Below, in pieces: positions 8,778 to 17,175 of a stretch of DNA of 64,000 bases. The position numbers and the translations under genes are program-made. This stretch comes from Desulfoluna limicola. Its GTDB lineage: Bacteria > Desulfobacterota > Desulfobacteria > Desulfobacterales > Desulfolunaceae. Numbering within the stretch: the first letter of the stretch is position 1; the number at the start of each line of letters is the position of its first letter. The stretch covers positions 5,731,501 to 5,795,500 of the forward strand of contig NZ_AP024488.1 of the NCBI RefSeq assembly GCF_021654575.1. The letters are read 5' to 3'. The notes beneath the pieces were generated by a model. That model ran no database searches. It was not told the origin of the DNA and saw only the letters and a program-made list of their open reading frames with translations.

Positions 8778-9116
8778 ATGAAACGTGTGGAAGCGGTGCT
8801 CAAGCCCCACAAACTGGATGAGGTAAAGGAGGCCCTGGAGGCCATCGGAATCACAGGCATGACCGTCACCGAAGTGAAAGGGTACGGGCGGCAGAAAGGA
8901 CACCGCGAAATATATCGCGGCACCGAATACCAGGTGGACTTTATCCCCAAGGTGAAATTGGAGGTGGTGACCGAGGAGGCTCGGGTCCCGGCCATCGTGG
9001 ATACCTTGATGGAGACGGCCCGAACCGGAAAGATCGGGGACGGGAAGATTTTTGTGACATCCGTTGAAACAACCATCCGTATACGAACCGGAGAATCAGG
9101 AAAAGAGGCTTTGTAA
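8778..9116 (+). CDS. glnK: Nitrogen regulatory protein P-II
   Basis: 112 aa, the normal length. Residues 1-35 (MKRVEAVLKPHKLDEVKEAL) and the T-loop with Tyr51 in RGTEYQVDF are diagnostic; Tyr51 is the uridylylation site. TGKIGDGKIFV near residue 83 is the second signature and binds ATP/ADP. P-II senses 2-oxoglutarate and energy charge and, when next to amt, blocks the ammonium channel. The stop is one base before the amt ATG, so the two are one operon under the sigma-54 promoter at 8712. AAGGAGAG precedes the ATG. Confidence 0.95.
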   Translation: MKRVEAVLKPHKLDEVKEALEAIGITGMTVTEVKGYGRQKGHREIYRGTEYQVDFIPKVKLEVVTEEARVPAIVDTLMETARTGKIGDGKIFVTSVETTIRIRTGESGKEAL

Positions 9117-9117
9117 G

Positions 9118-10449
9118 ATGAAAATGATTAATTTCAGGCGATACGCCACAGCATTGTTCCTTCTTTTATTCACTTCCACTGCCTTTGCGTCCGACGCCCC
9201 GGATGCGCTGAGCAACCGGGACGCCATAGCACTGGTTCAGGAGCACGCCAACTTCCTTTGGACCCTGGTGGCCGCATGCCTGGTCTTTTTCATGCAGGCG
9301 GGGTTCGCCCTGGTGGAAGCGGGCTTTACCCGGGCCAAAAACCTCATCAACATCATGATGAAGAACCTTATGGACTTTTCCATGGGATCCCTTGCCTTCT
9401 GGGCCGTTGGCTTTGGTCTGATGTTCGGAACCTCTCCCACCGGTTTTATCGGGACTGACGGATTTTTTCTCTCCCACTGGAGCCCCGGCGGTGACCCATG
9501 GATCCTCGCCTTCTGGATGTTCCAGGCGGTTTTTGCGGCCACGGCGGCCACCATCGTTTCTGGGGCCATGGCAGAACGAACGCGCTTTTCCGCCTACCTG
9601 GCCTACAGCATCGTCGTCTCTGCGGTGATCTATCCTGTCTTCGGAAGCTGGGCCTGGGGTAGCCTTTTAAAGGGCGGAGGTTGGTTGGAAAACCTTGGGT
9701 TCATCGATTTTGCCGGTTCCACCGTGGTGCACTCCCTCGGGGGATGGTTGGCCCTGGCCGGTGCCATCACCGTAGGGCCCCGCATGGGCAAGTTTATGAA
9801 GGATGGCACGGTCCGTCCCATCCTTGGCCATAACATCGGGTTTGCCGCCCTGGGTGTTTTTATCCTCTGGCTCGGGTGGTTCGGGTTCAACCCCGGCTCC
9901 ACCACCACGGCAGATAAGAGCATCGCCATGATTTTCGTTACCACCAACCTCGCCGCCTCGGCTGGGTGTGTGGCAGCCATGTTCACATCGTGGCTCAAGT
10001 TTGGAAAGCCGGAGGTCGGCATGAGTTTGAACGGCGCCCTGGCAGGCCTTGTGGGTATCACGGCGGGCTGCGCAAACGTCTCCCCCACCTCGTCGATCAT
10101 CATCGGCGCTGTCGCTGGGGTCCTGGTTGTCTTTTCCGTCATGATCTTTGATCGCTTGCGCATTGACGATCCCGTGGGAGCCATCTCGGTTCACGGGGTG
10201 TGCGGTGCCTGGGGGACCCTTGCGGCAGGTCTCTTTAACATGGGCGGTTTCTCCGCAAAAATCGTTCTGGTGCAGCTTCTGGGAATCGGAACCTGTTTTG
10301 TCTGGGCCTTTGGCATGGGCCTGATTCTCTTTAAGGTTGTGGATAAAGTGATGGGGCTCCGGGTTTCCGAAGAGGAGGAACTCGAAGGGCTGGATATCAT
10401 GGAGCACGGGGGCATGGCCTACCCTGACTTTGAGGTGTCTTCCACCTGA
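9118..10449 (+). CDS. amt: Ammonium transporter, Amt family
   Basis: 443 aa. An N-terminal signal peptide (ALFLLLFTSTAFAS) precedes the 11-helix Amt core. Visible family motifs are FFMQAGFALVEAGFTRAKN, DFSMGSLAFWAVGFG, the conserved HSLGGWLALAGA (first pore His), GWFGFNPGS and DDPVGAISVHGVCGAWGTLAAG (second pore His). The cytoplasmic tail EEEELEGLDIMEHGG is the end usually contacted by GlnK. The start at 9118 is preferred to the longer frame from 9064 because it begins just after the glnK stop and gives a clean signal peptide. A strong terminator follows. Confidence 0.95.
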   Translation: MKMINFRRYATALFLLLFTSTAFASDAPDALSNRDAIALVQEHANFLWTLVAACLVFFMQAGFALVEAGFTRAKNLINIMMKNLMDFSMGSLAFWAVGFGLMFGTSPTGFIGTDGFFLSHWSPGGDPWILAFWMFQAVFAATAATIVSGAMAERTRFSAYLAYSIVVSAVIYPVFGSWAWGSLLKGGGWLENLGFIDFAGSTVVHSLGGWLALAGAITVGPRMGKFMKDGTVRPILGHNIGFAALGVFILWLGWFGFNPGSTTTADKSIAMIFVTTNLAASAGCVAAMFTSWLKFGKPEVGMSLNGALAGLVGITAGCANVSPTSSIIIGAVAGVLVVFSVMIFDRLRIDDPVGAISVHGVCGAWGTLAAGLFNMGGFSAKIVLVQLLGIGTCFVWAFGMGLILFKVVDKVMGLRVSEEEELEGLDIMEHGGMAYPDFEVSST

Positions 10450-10481
10450 CCCTCAAAAGGCCTTCCCTGACACACAAAAAA

Positions 10482-10510
10482 GCCGCCGACACTGTTCGGC
10501 GGCTTTTTTT
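10482..10510 (+). terminator. Intrinsic terminator of glnK-amt
   Basis: GCCGCCGA at 10482-10489 pairs with TCGGCGGC at 10496-10503, followed by seven T. Confidence 0.9.
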
Positions 10511-10539
10511 GTGCGGAGTGTCCACTCAGCAGAGGCAGG

Positions 10540-10577
10540 GCCTCCCCCGGCGGTGAGGTGTGGGCACCTTGAAGCCC
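10540..10577 (+). repeat. Modular palindromic repeat, half copy
   Basis: Terminus variant GCCTCCCCCGGCGG then hp1 AGGTG-tggg-CACCT and TTGAAGC. Lies after the glnK-amt terminator. Confidence 0.6.
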
Positions 10578-10753
10578 CGTGGCGAAAGCGACACGGGTGT
10601 CGTCATGTCGGGTGTGTTGCACGTGCGTGGGCCACCGGGTCTTACGTATAAGTATATGGCGTAGCCTCACCGGGAAAAGATTTCTCGGAATGGGCGGCGA
10701 AGCTCCATCGACCCACAATTGGATATCGCACACTTTTGCGAGGGGTGGCTGGG

Positions 10754-10782
10754 TTGACATGGGGCGAGTAACGGTGTTAATT
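10754..10782 (+). promoter_or_regulatory. Candidate sigma-70 promoter of the TetR gene
   Basis: TTGACA at 10754 and TTAATT at 10777 with 17 bases between. About 160 bases before the TetR ATG. Confidence 0.45.
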
Positions 10783-10820
10783 TCAACAGTAAAAAAGTCG
10801 CGCTGGTCGAATTTTCTACT

Positions 10821-10828
10821 GACCGGTC
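10821..10828. promoter_or_regulatory. Candidate TetR operator
   Basis: The palindrome GACCGGTC sits between the putative promoter and the TetR start. GACCGGTC-centred sites are common for fatty-acid TetR regulators; assignment here is inference. Confidence 0.35.
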
Positions 10829-10941
10829 GGACTCCTCCTTTCGACACAGTACCCAGCATCACCCCTCAGTCGTAAAAAACAGCGCTTACCCTGCCGCACT
10901 GACACGAAGACGCAATGCATCCGGATTGATAAAGGAACCCC

Positions 10942-11574
10942 ATGGCCTTACTGCCTGAGCTGGAAGCGATTCGTCGATCACAGATTATCGATGCCGCCGT
11001 ACGAACCATTGCCTCAAAGGGCAGCACCAATGTGCGTATGGATGATATCGTCCGGTGCTCGGGACTCTCCAAGGGCGGCATCGCATACTACTTCCCCACC
11101 AAGGAGTCGCTGTTTAAGACGGTGTTTACCGATTACTTTGACGCCGTCTACGACACGGTTAAGCAGGAGCTTGCCAGCGAGCCGTCGACCTTTGCCAGGC
11201 TTGCCCGAATTCAGATGCTCTTTGACAGGGAGCGACTCGAAGTGGGCACCGGGTACCCCCTGCTTGCGGACTTCATGTACCACGCCATTCATCGTGAAGA
11301 GTATCGCCCTATTTTTGCCAGGTGGGTGGATGGGTGGGTGGCGCTCCTTGTGGAGGTGATAGAAAAGGGGGTGGAAGAGGGGCTCTTTATCCCCATGGAC
11401 CCCGAGCCGGTGGCCCGGTCCATCTCTGCGATTTATCAGGGGGTGGGCCTGCGCTGGTTTCTGGCTCCGGAGAGCCATTCGCGCACCTGGGCGCTGTCGA
11501 CCCTTGAACTTGCCGTAAGGGGGGTGATGGCGCCCTGGTTAGCTCCGGGGGTGGCGTTGCCCATGGTTTCTTAA
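10942..11574 (+). CDS. TetR/AcrR family transcriptional regulator
   Basis: 210 aa. The N-terminal helix-turn-helix is clear: RRSQIIDAAVRTIASKGSTNVRMDDIVRCSGLSKGGIAYYFPTKESLF (residues ~12-60). The C-terminal half is a helical ligand domain with no named signature. It precedes the acyl-CoA dehydrogenase operon on the same strand, so it may control it in response to an acyl-CoA; the GACCGGTC palindrome upstream would suit autoregulation. AAGGAACCCC precedes the ATG. A repeat separates it from the operon. Confidence 0.85.
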   Translation: MALLPELEAIRRSQIIDAAVRTIASKGSTNVRMDDIVRCSGLSKGGIAYYFPTKESLFKTVFTDYFDAVYDTVKQELASEPSTFARLARIQMLFDRERLEVGTGYPLLADFMYHAIHREEYRPIFARWVDGWVALLVEVIEKGVEEGLFIPMDPEPVARSISAIYQGVGLRWFLAPESHSRTWALSTLELAVRGVMAPWLAPGVALPMVS

Positions 11575-11604
11575 CCTTAATGACAGCTGGCAGCTATAGG
11601 CAAA

Positions 11605-11674
11605 GCGTCTCCCCGAGGGGCGGGGGGAGCATTTGTAACCCGCTTTCAAGGTGGCCCACCTTGCCGCCGGAGGC
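11605..11674 (-). repeat. Modular palindromic repeat, half copy
   Basis: A shortened hp2 (CTCCCC-gaggggcg-GGGGAG), then GCTTTC, hp1 CAAGGTG-gcc-CACCTTG and CCGCCGGAGGC at 11664-11674. Ends 44 bases before the acyl-CoA dehydrogenase start. Confidence 0.8.
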
Positions 11675-11718
11675 AAACGAATTTTTCAAACACCTTTGTT
11701 GCGTATGGGAGGAACACC

Positions 11719-13242
11719 ATGAAGAGATTTTCTTCAGACTGGGTGAACACCTTTCCCCGGTTCGACGATGTGATGTTGAGTCTTGCCGCAACCCGAAAGC
11801 AGCCGGCGGGAATGGGGCGCGAGTACCGGGAGGTGATGGCCCTTGCCCGGGCCTTTAATGACGAGGTGGTTCGGCCTTACGCATTGAAGCTGGACCGAGA
11901 GGTGAGTCGGGATCCCACGTTTCTTCCCTTTGAGTTCGTGGCGGAGGCGAACCGGTGGGGGCTCTACTCCCTCTGGATCCCCCGGATTTTTGGCGGTCGC
12001 GGCTACTCCCTGCCGACCATATGCCTTTTCCTGGAGGAGCTCGCCTCGGCTTGCACCGCCATGGCAAACCTGGTGGGGGTCCACTACCTGGGCATCGCCA
12101 CCCTTTTTTCCAGTTGGAATGCCGAGGCCGCCTCCCGCATCTGTCGCGAGGTGGTGGAAGGGGAGAGGAAAGATCGGCCGTGCCTGGTCTCTCTGGCCCT
12201 CACCGAACCCGATGCCGGCACTGATATCGAGGAGGTGGCGCTCATGGACAAGGGGAGCATCACCTGCCGTGCAAAGCGGGTGGATGGGGGCTATTCGGTG
12301 ACAGGGAACAAGGTCTTTATCTCCAATGGTCATCTCTCCACCTGGCACATGCTGTTTGCCTTTGAAGATACCGGGAAGCCCTCCTCAAGCCTTGCCCTTC
12401 TGGCGGTCAAGACAGGGTGGGAGGGGTTTTCCTTTGGTCGCATGGAAAAGAAGATGGGGCAGAAGGGCTGCCCCGCCAGTGAGCTGATCTTTAGAGACTG
12501 TTTTGTGAGCAGCGAACATGTGCTGCTGGACCCCCGCCAGGTGCGGTCATTGAAGCGCAGTTCCATGGACACCACCATGCAGGTGATTGATTACATCTTT
12601 TCCGCTTCCCGTGCCGGGGTCTGCGCCTTTGGCGCCGGGGTGGCGCGCGGGGCCTTTGAAACCGCCCTTGCTTATGCCGAAACCACAACGGTGGGCGGGG
12701 TGCGGCTTGTGGACCAGGGGTGGGTCCAGGGCCTTCTTGCCGAGATGTACACCAATGTCACCCTCTCCCGCCTGGCGTATATGGAGGCGAACTACGCCAA
12801 CGGGCTTTACGGGATGTATCGCCTTTTGCAGTTTAAGCCCCTTTATTACCTGATGAAATGGAGCCCCAAATGGTTCATGCAACGGGCAGTGGTCCCTCTT
12901 TTCTCGAAGAGGCTGGCCACCTGGTTTCTCCGAAAGGCGCATTTTAACCTGCAGAGGGATGCCGAGATCTCCCGGACGTCGGGGTGGGCCTCCCTTGCCA
13001 AGTGCGTGGGAACCGATGCCGGTGTGAAAAACGGGCAGCTGGCCCTCTCCCTCATGGGCCGCACCGGGGTGCGCCATGACGGAGGCGCGGAAAAACACCT
13101 GAGGGATGCCAAGCTCATGCAGATCTATGAAGGGACCAACCAGCTCAATCGGCAGAATCTCTTTAAATGCCTTATTGGCGATGGCGGCGGAGCCACCGGG
13201 CGACCCTTTGAGGATGAGGAGGTGGCATGGAACGTCAACTGA
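11719..13242 (+). CDS. Acyl-CoA dehydrogenase family protein, catalytically competent member of a pair
   Basis: 507 aa, longer than the usual ~380-400. The N-terminal helical domain, middle beta domain (LALTEPDAGTDIEE, VTGNKVFISNG) and C-terminal helical FAD domain are all present. IYEGTNQLNRQN near the end carries the catalytic Glu position of acyl-CoA dehydrogenases. An insert around residues 345-430 (YRLLQFKPLYYLMKWSPKWFMQRA) accounts for the extra length and looks amphipathic, perhaps for membrane or partner contact. GGAGGAACACC precedes the ATG. The 3' end overlaps the next acyl-CoA dehydrogenase by 16 bases, arguing for a heteromeric enzyme. The substrate is unknown. Confidence 0.9.
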   Translation: MKRFSSDWVNTFPRFDDVMLSLAATRKQPAGMGREYREVMALARAFNDEVVRPYALKLDREVSRDPTFLPFEFVAEANRWGLYSLWIPRIFGGRGYSLPTICLFLEELASACTAMANLVGVHYLGIATLFSSWNAEAASRICREVVEGERKDRPCLVSLALTEPDAGTDIEEVALMDKGSITCRAKRVDGGYSVTGNKVFISNGHLSTWHMLFAFEDTGKPSSSLALLAVKTGWEGFSFGRMEKKMGQKGCPASELIFRDCFVSSEHVLLDPRQVRSLKRSSMDTTMQVIDYIFSASRAGVCAFGAGVARGAFETALAYAETTTVGGVRLVDQGWVQGLLAEMYTNVTLSRLAYMEANYANGLYGMYRLLQFKPLYYLMKWSPKWFMQRAVVPLFSKRLATWFLRKAHFNLQRDAEISRTSGWASLAKCVGTDAGVKNGQLALSLMGRTGVRHDGGAEKHLRDAKLMQIYEGTNQLNRQNLFKCLIGDGGGATGRPFEDEEVAWNVN

Positions 13243-14345
13243 AGATGGTGAAAGAGACCGCCCGTGATTTCGCCCGCAGAAGGCTGGTTGGTCAGCGGGA
13301 GAGCATGGATCGATATCCGGATGAGCCCTACCCCATGGGGGCTCTGGACATAGCATGGGAGATGGATCTGTTTCACATGGCTCTGCCCGAGTCCTGTGGC
13401 GGGCTGGGGCTGGGACTTCCGACCCTTGCCTGCGCCCTGGAGGCCCTCTCTGAAGCCGACGCCGGCATCGCTGCGGTGGTCTTTGCCGATACCCTGGCCG
13501 CGACAATCCTTCAAGAGGCGGGAGAGACGGCTCTTCTTCAGCAAAGGGCGGAGTCGGCGAAAGGGGTAGGGGAGTGGCTCATGGCCGTTCCCCTCTATGA
13601 CCATCCTCGAGAGAGCGAAAATGGCCCTGTGGCGGAGAGGGATGGGGACACATGGCGGCTTACCGGTACGGTGAAGAGCCTTTCCCCGTGCCCCCTGGCC
13701 GCTTCGGCGTTGGTGATGGGCCGATCCCCTTACGGGTTGGGCTGGTTCAGCCTTGCTCTGGACGGGGAGGGGGTCACCCTTTCTGACCCTGTGGTGAACA
13801 TGGGGCTCAACACCTGTCCGGTGGCGGACCTGACCTTGGCCAGGGCCCCTGCTCGGATGGTGGGGGGTGAGCCCGTTGCGGGGCCTCTTTTTGAACGGGC
13901 CGCATGTCAGCTTGAGCCCCTGGCGGCAGCCATGGCTCTGGGAATTATGAAAGGGGCGTTCGAAGACGCCTGGGATTACGCCAAAAACCGTCACCAGGGG
14001 GGGCGGGCCATTGTGGCGTGGTCGGAGGTAACCCGCATCCTTTCGGAGATGGCTTTAAAGGTGGAGACCTCAAGCATGCTTTTGGAGCAGGCCTTAAGGG
14101 CTCTTGCAAGCCGGCCTGAACGCTGGGAAGCACAGGTCGGCGCGGCCTCCCTTCACATTCGCCAGAGCGCCTGTGACCTTTCCAGCGATGCCGTTCAGAT
14201 TCTCGGCGGGGTGGGGTACATGAAGGACTTCGCACAGGAGAAACGGTTTCGGGACGCACATCAGGTGCGCTCCCTCCTGGGGAGTGCAGCCATATCCACA
14301 CTGACGTTCATCCATCGATTCAAAGCGGAGAGGAAAAGATCATGA
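13227..14345 (+). CDS. Acyl-CoA dehydrogenase family protein lacking the catalytic Glu
   Basis: 372 aa. The overall fold matches acyl-CoA dehydrogenase: MALPESCGGLGLGLP in the N-domain and SSDAVQILGGVGYMKDFAQEKRFRDAHQVRSLLGSA at the C-terminus. Aligned with the fused enzyme at 18998 (RDVRLLRIYEGTSE), this protein reads RDAHQVRSLLGSAA, so the catalytic Glu is replaced by Leu. The flavin-binding middle domain is weak too. With the overlapping gene upstream this resembles the alpha-beta acyl-CoA dehydrogenases of steroid catabolism, where one subunit is inactive; that parallel is inference. Start set by GGAGG 4 bases upstream. Stop overlaps the next start (ATGA). Confidence 0.85.
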   Translation: MERQLKMVKETARDFARRRLVGQRESMDRYPDEPYPMGALDIAWEMDLFHMALPESCGGLGLGLPTLACALEALSEADAGIAAVVFADTLAATILQEAGETALLQQRAESAKGVGEWLMAVPLYDHPRESENGPVAERDGDTWRLTGTVKSLSPCPLAASALVMGRSPYGLGWFSLALDGEGVTLSDPVVNMGLNTCPVADLTLARAPARMVGGEPVAGPLFERAACQLEPLAAAMALGIMKGAFEDAWDYAKNRHQGGRAIVAWSEVTRILSEMALKVETSSMLLEQALRALASRPERWEAQVGAASLHIRQSACDLSSDAVQILGGVGYMKDFAQEKRFRDAHQVRSLLGSAAISTLTFIHRFKAERKRS

Positions 14346-15178
14346 CACCTTTTTTCACTGCCACCCGACCGTCTCGGGTTGTGACCCATGGCGATGCCAC
14401 CTTCGAACTGCCCATTTTGTATCAGCGGGATGACTTTTTTGGTCTTTACTTTACCGCAGACCGGAAGAAGGTGGAGGCGATTCTTCCCTCGAAGAACCTT
14501 TATCCGGTCCCACTGCCCAACGGCCGCGTGGTGGTTGGCGTGGCGGCCTACAACTATATCAATACCAGCATCGGTACCTACGGAGAGGTGCCCGTGGCGA
14601 TTCCCGTGGTCTGGGGGAAACGGCCCACGGCGTTCACCGGCGTGCTTCCGGCCCTTCTGGAAAGCAGTTACCCGGGTTTCGGGGTGCTTGTGCACCACCT
14701 GCCTGTAACCAAGGTTTCGGCCCGGGATGCAGGGCGTGGCGAGTGGGGGTACACCAAGTTTGTGGCGGATATGCGCTTTACCGTGACTCCGGAGTACTAC
14801 GAGTGCCGCATGCATGAACATGAGCGCCATATCCTCTCCATGCGGGTGATGAAAAAGGGGCTACCCATCCGGGACAACAGGCCCATCACCACCTTCTCGG
14901 TGCTTGAGAACAAACTTATCCGCACCGTGATTCCGGCCAAGGGGGTAAAGAAGGTTGCCCTTCGGACCAAAGGGGCTTTTCTTGACCTGGGAGATCACCC
15001 CATGGCTCGATCCATGGAAGCCCTGGACCTGTCGCCCACGCCTTTTATGAGCTTCTATTATCCCGAACGGGCCGCTATTCTGCCGTCCGGGGAGGTGGTG
15101 GAGGAGGGGGTGCAACCCTTTGAGGGGTATGCAGGTGAGACGCGGGATGGGGTTCATGAGGTGTCGTATATCGCGTGA
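14342..15178 (+). CDS. Acetoacetate decarboxylase-like family protein
   Basis: 278 aa. The sequence follows the acetoacetate decarboxylase (ADC) superfamily: LYFTADRKKVEAILPSKNLYPVPLPNGRVVV, YNYINTSIGTYGEVPVAIPVV, then GEWGYTKFVADMRF, where the Lys occupies the position of the Schiff-base Lys of ADC (GYPK). Many members act as lyases, hydrolases or aldol enzymes rather than decarboxylases, so the reaction is open. It is the third gene of the acyl-CoA dehydrogenase operon, joined by a 4-base overlap, and may process the enoyl or ketoacyl product. Confidence 0.75.
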   Translation: MTPFFTATRPSRVVTHGDATFELPILYQRDDFFGLYFTADRKKVEAILPSKNLYPVPLPNGRVVVGVAAYNYINTSIGTYGEVPVAIPVVWGKRPTAFTGVLPALLESSYPGFGVLVHHLPVTKVSARDAGRGEWGYTKFVADMRFTVTPEYYECRMHEHERHILSMRVMKKGLPIRDNRPITTFSVLENKLIRTVIPAKGVKKVALRTKGAFLDLGDHPMARSMEALDLSPTPFMSFYYPERAAILPSGEVVEEGVQPFEGYAGETRDGVHEVSYIA

Positions 15179-15190
15179 CTGGGGGGGCGT

Positions 15191-15361
15191 CGGGTCTGCG
15201 GACCCACCGGAGCCAATCCTTTGTTCTTTGCTTGGGGGCATAGGATCGGGTTAATACCTGGTAGCTCCCGATTCAAAGGCGGATGTGATTTGACCCGAGG
15301 AGCGAGGGGTCACGCGCATCCGCAACCCGCTTTCAAGGTGGCACACCTTGCCGCCGGAGGC
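15191..15361 (-). repeat. Modular palindromic repeat, minimal hairpin plus half copy
   Basis: A small hairpin GGGTC-tgcg-GACCC followed by CCGGAGCC at 15192-15213, then a half copy. In the half copy, hp2 has stem GCGGATG...CATCCGC with loop GAGGAGCG, hp1 is CAAGGTG-gca-CACCTTG and CCGCCGGAGGC lies at 15351-15361. Confidence 0.75.
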
Positions 15362-15451
15362 CTTTTCGTTGGGTGGAATAGCAACCTGAATAGTGTCGAT
15401 TATCACATCGTAAACAGCGGCATCATGGATTGTCAGATAAAAAGGGGGCGC

Positions 15452-15700
15452 ATGGATCCGGTAAAAGAGCGTGAAATCAAGCAGGCGGTGGCCCGTTCGG
15501 GACGGGGCTTCTTTCTTACCATGGGGTTGGGGGTGCTTCTGGTGCTGCTTCCCCTTCTCTTTACCGGCTGGCCTGCGTGGGTCATCTTGCCCGTGGCCTT
15601 TCTTCTGGGACCTCTTGTCGGGGCCCTGCTCTACCTTCCCCTCCAGATATCAAAGGACATGGCCAAAGGGTTCTGGGTCTCATTTTTTAAACGCAAGTGA
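15452..15700 (+). CDS. Small two-helix membrane protein
   Basis: 82 aa, not recognised. A charged N-terminus (MDPVKEREIKQAVARSGRG) is followed by two hydrophobic helices and a basic end (FFKRK). GGGGG with 3-base spacing precedes the chosen ATG; an in-frame ATG at 15425 is the alternative. The longer frame back to 15221 is repeat sequence and is not coding. No partner gene is adjacent. Confidence 0.5.
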   Translation: MDPVKEREIKQAVARSGRGFFLTMGLGVLLVLLPLLFTGWPAWVILPVAFLLGPLVGALLYLPLQISKDMAKGFWVSFFKRK

Positions 15701-15995
15701 GGCTGCCCACGCGATAAAGATTGGGCCGAGATGCCCATGGACCATGGCCGGTAACGGTTGGGGATGTTACCTTTTTTACTTCTCTCAAGGGCGTCCCTGT
15801 GCTATGTACCCATTTCCCGTGGTGGGGGGATCAAGGCACAGCCGGGCGGAAACGAAACAGGCCGCCTTTCTGTAAGAAAAATTTCTGCGGCAAATCGGTC
15901 GCACTCTTTCCAAGAGGTACGTTCTCACGCTCGAGGCGGCATCTCATTGACCTTTCTTTTCCCTGCCCCGCAACCCGTACAACTGATGTGAGATA

Positions 15996-16304
15996 ATGAA
16001 AAAATACCGTTTGTTGATGAACGGCACCAACTACCTGATGGCTGTGGATGGAAAAAACCTGCGTCAGGGATTTTTCCAGAACATGGTGATCAAGGCGGAC
16101 AGCCCGAAACAGGCCGAAAGACAAGCCATTTCGCGCATCTGGCATGATGCGGAGCTTCAGGCTCAGACCCTGAATCCGCCAAAGAACCCGCCGAAGGTCG
16201 CCCTGCATACCCTCTGGGAGCTGGATGTGGCCTACGACGATTCACGCATCGACATGGAACGTACCTTCTACCTTGAAAAGAGGTGGTGGGAGTTCTGGAA
16301 ATAA
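15996..16304 (+). CDS. Small protein of unknown function
   Basis: 102 aa, not recognised. Mixed alpha/beta character: MKKYRLLMNGTNYLMAVDGKNLRQGFFQNMVIKADSPKQAERQA resembles a short domain with a strand-helix pattern. It ends in an aromatic tail (RTFYLEKRWWEFWK). Ribosome site weak (GTGAG). Coding composition is good and no other frame competes. Followed convergently by the PACE gene 33 bases later. Confidence 0.55.
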   Translation: MKKYRLLMNGTNYLMAVDGKNLRQGFFQNMVIKADSPKQAERQAISRIWHDAELQAQTLNPPKNPPKVALHTLWELDVAYDDSRIDMERTFYLEKRWWEFWK

Positions 16305-16337
16305 CCCTCCCCCCTTTGGTTCCCGCCACCCCCGATG

Positions 16338-16817
16338 TCAGTTGCCCACCTCAGCTGTCTCTGTTCTTAACCCCTGTTTACCCATAGGGACACCTCCCAC
16401 CGGAAACATCCGATCATAGAGCCCGTTGTAAGCAATCGTATAGACGGGCACCACCACCAGGTACGCCAGGTCGAGCATCAGCGCCTTGAAAAATGGGAGG
16501 TCGAGCCACCACATCACTGTGGGGATGGTTGCACACATGAGCCCCACCTCAAAGAGGAGGGCATGGCACATGCGCAGGGAAAGGCTCCTCGGGTACAGAG
16601 GCTTGCCAAGGCGTAGCAGGCCGTGGTCGAAGAGGATGTTGTAGGCGTAGTTCCATGCCATGGCCATCAGGCTCATGACGAGACTCAAGGCCCCCATGGT
16701 CTCCATGGGTTTCTTCAGGGCCCAGGCGAGAAGGGGGGTGCAGATGATGAGCAGGAAGAGTTCATAAAAAAGGGTGTGCCGGATTCGGTCCCCTGTTGTT
16801 CGCATGGTGGTGTTCAT
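16338..16817 (-). CDS. PACE family efflux transporter
   Basis: 159 aa with four membrane helices arranged as two tandem bacterial transmembrane pair units. Motifs are diagnostic: GDRIRHTLFYELFLLIICTPL and MAWNYAYNILFD in the first repeat, LRMCHALLFEVGLM and YTIAYNGLYDRMFP in the second. The acidic residue in the first helix (YELF) matches the one needed for drug/proton exchange in AceI. The family exports chlorhexidine and other biocides, and natural short polyamines have been proposed. The ATG at 16817 has AAAGGA 6 bases upstream; an ATG at 16823 lies too close. Divergent from a LysR regulator, as for aceI-aceR. Confidence 0.9.
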   Translation of the reverse strand: MNTTMRTTGDRIRHTLFYELFLLIICTPLLAWALKKPMETMGALSLVMSLMAMAWNYAYNILFDHGLLRLGKPLYPRSLSLRMCHALLFEVGLMCATIPTVMWWLDLPFFKALMLDLAYLVVVPVYTIAYNGLYDRMFPVGGVPMGKQGLRTETAEVGN

Positions 16818-16911
16818 GTTCATTCCTTTGGCCCGGGGTGGCGATTGATCGGGCTGTTTGCTGTGAAGCGGCGAGGCCACTGGTGGCGTCATTTTATCCA
16901 GACGATGGCCT

Positions 16912-16940
16912 TTTATAATCTTGTATTGAGTTGGGTGAAA
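16912..16940 (-). promoter_or_regulatory. Promoter of the PACE gene
   Basis: On the minus strand, TTTCAC (16940-16935) and TATAAA (16917-16912) are separated by 17 bases. Located about 95 bases before the PACE start in the divergent intergenic region. Confidence 0.55.
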
Positions 16941-17084
16941 GTTTGATACTATCCGAAAAGCGGATGGGTTCGTTTGGGGATGCCCTTGCGCGGAGTATGG
17001 ACGATGGCGTGGTTTCTGTATCTGTCAACCGTTGGGGGTGCCCGACCTTCCCCACCCCGCCAATGCTCAAAAGCGATTGTATCC

Positions 17085-17144
17085 CGCCGGCCGCCACGCA
17101 TTTGCCAAGGGGTTTCAAAGAGCCCTCACCTTGCTGCCGGCGGC
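17085..17144 (-). repeat. Diverged modular palindromic repeat
   Basis: TTTCAAAG...CTCACCTTG then CTGCCGGCGGC at the right end, ahead of the LysR start. Recognisable but decayed. Confidence 0.4.
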
Positions 17145-17175
17145 TTTTTTTGTGGTTTTTCATAACGGAGTGAAC

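Noticed and set aside
12547..13506. Long frames antisense to the acyl-CoA dehydrogenase pair
   Set aside because: Same reason: high GC gives open antisense frames.
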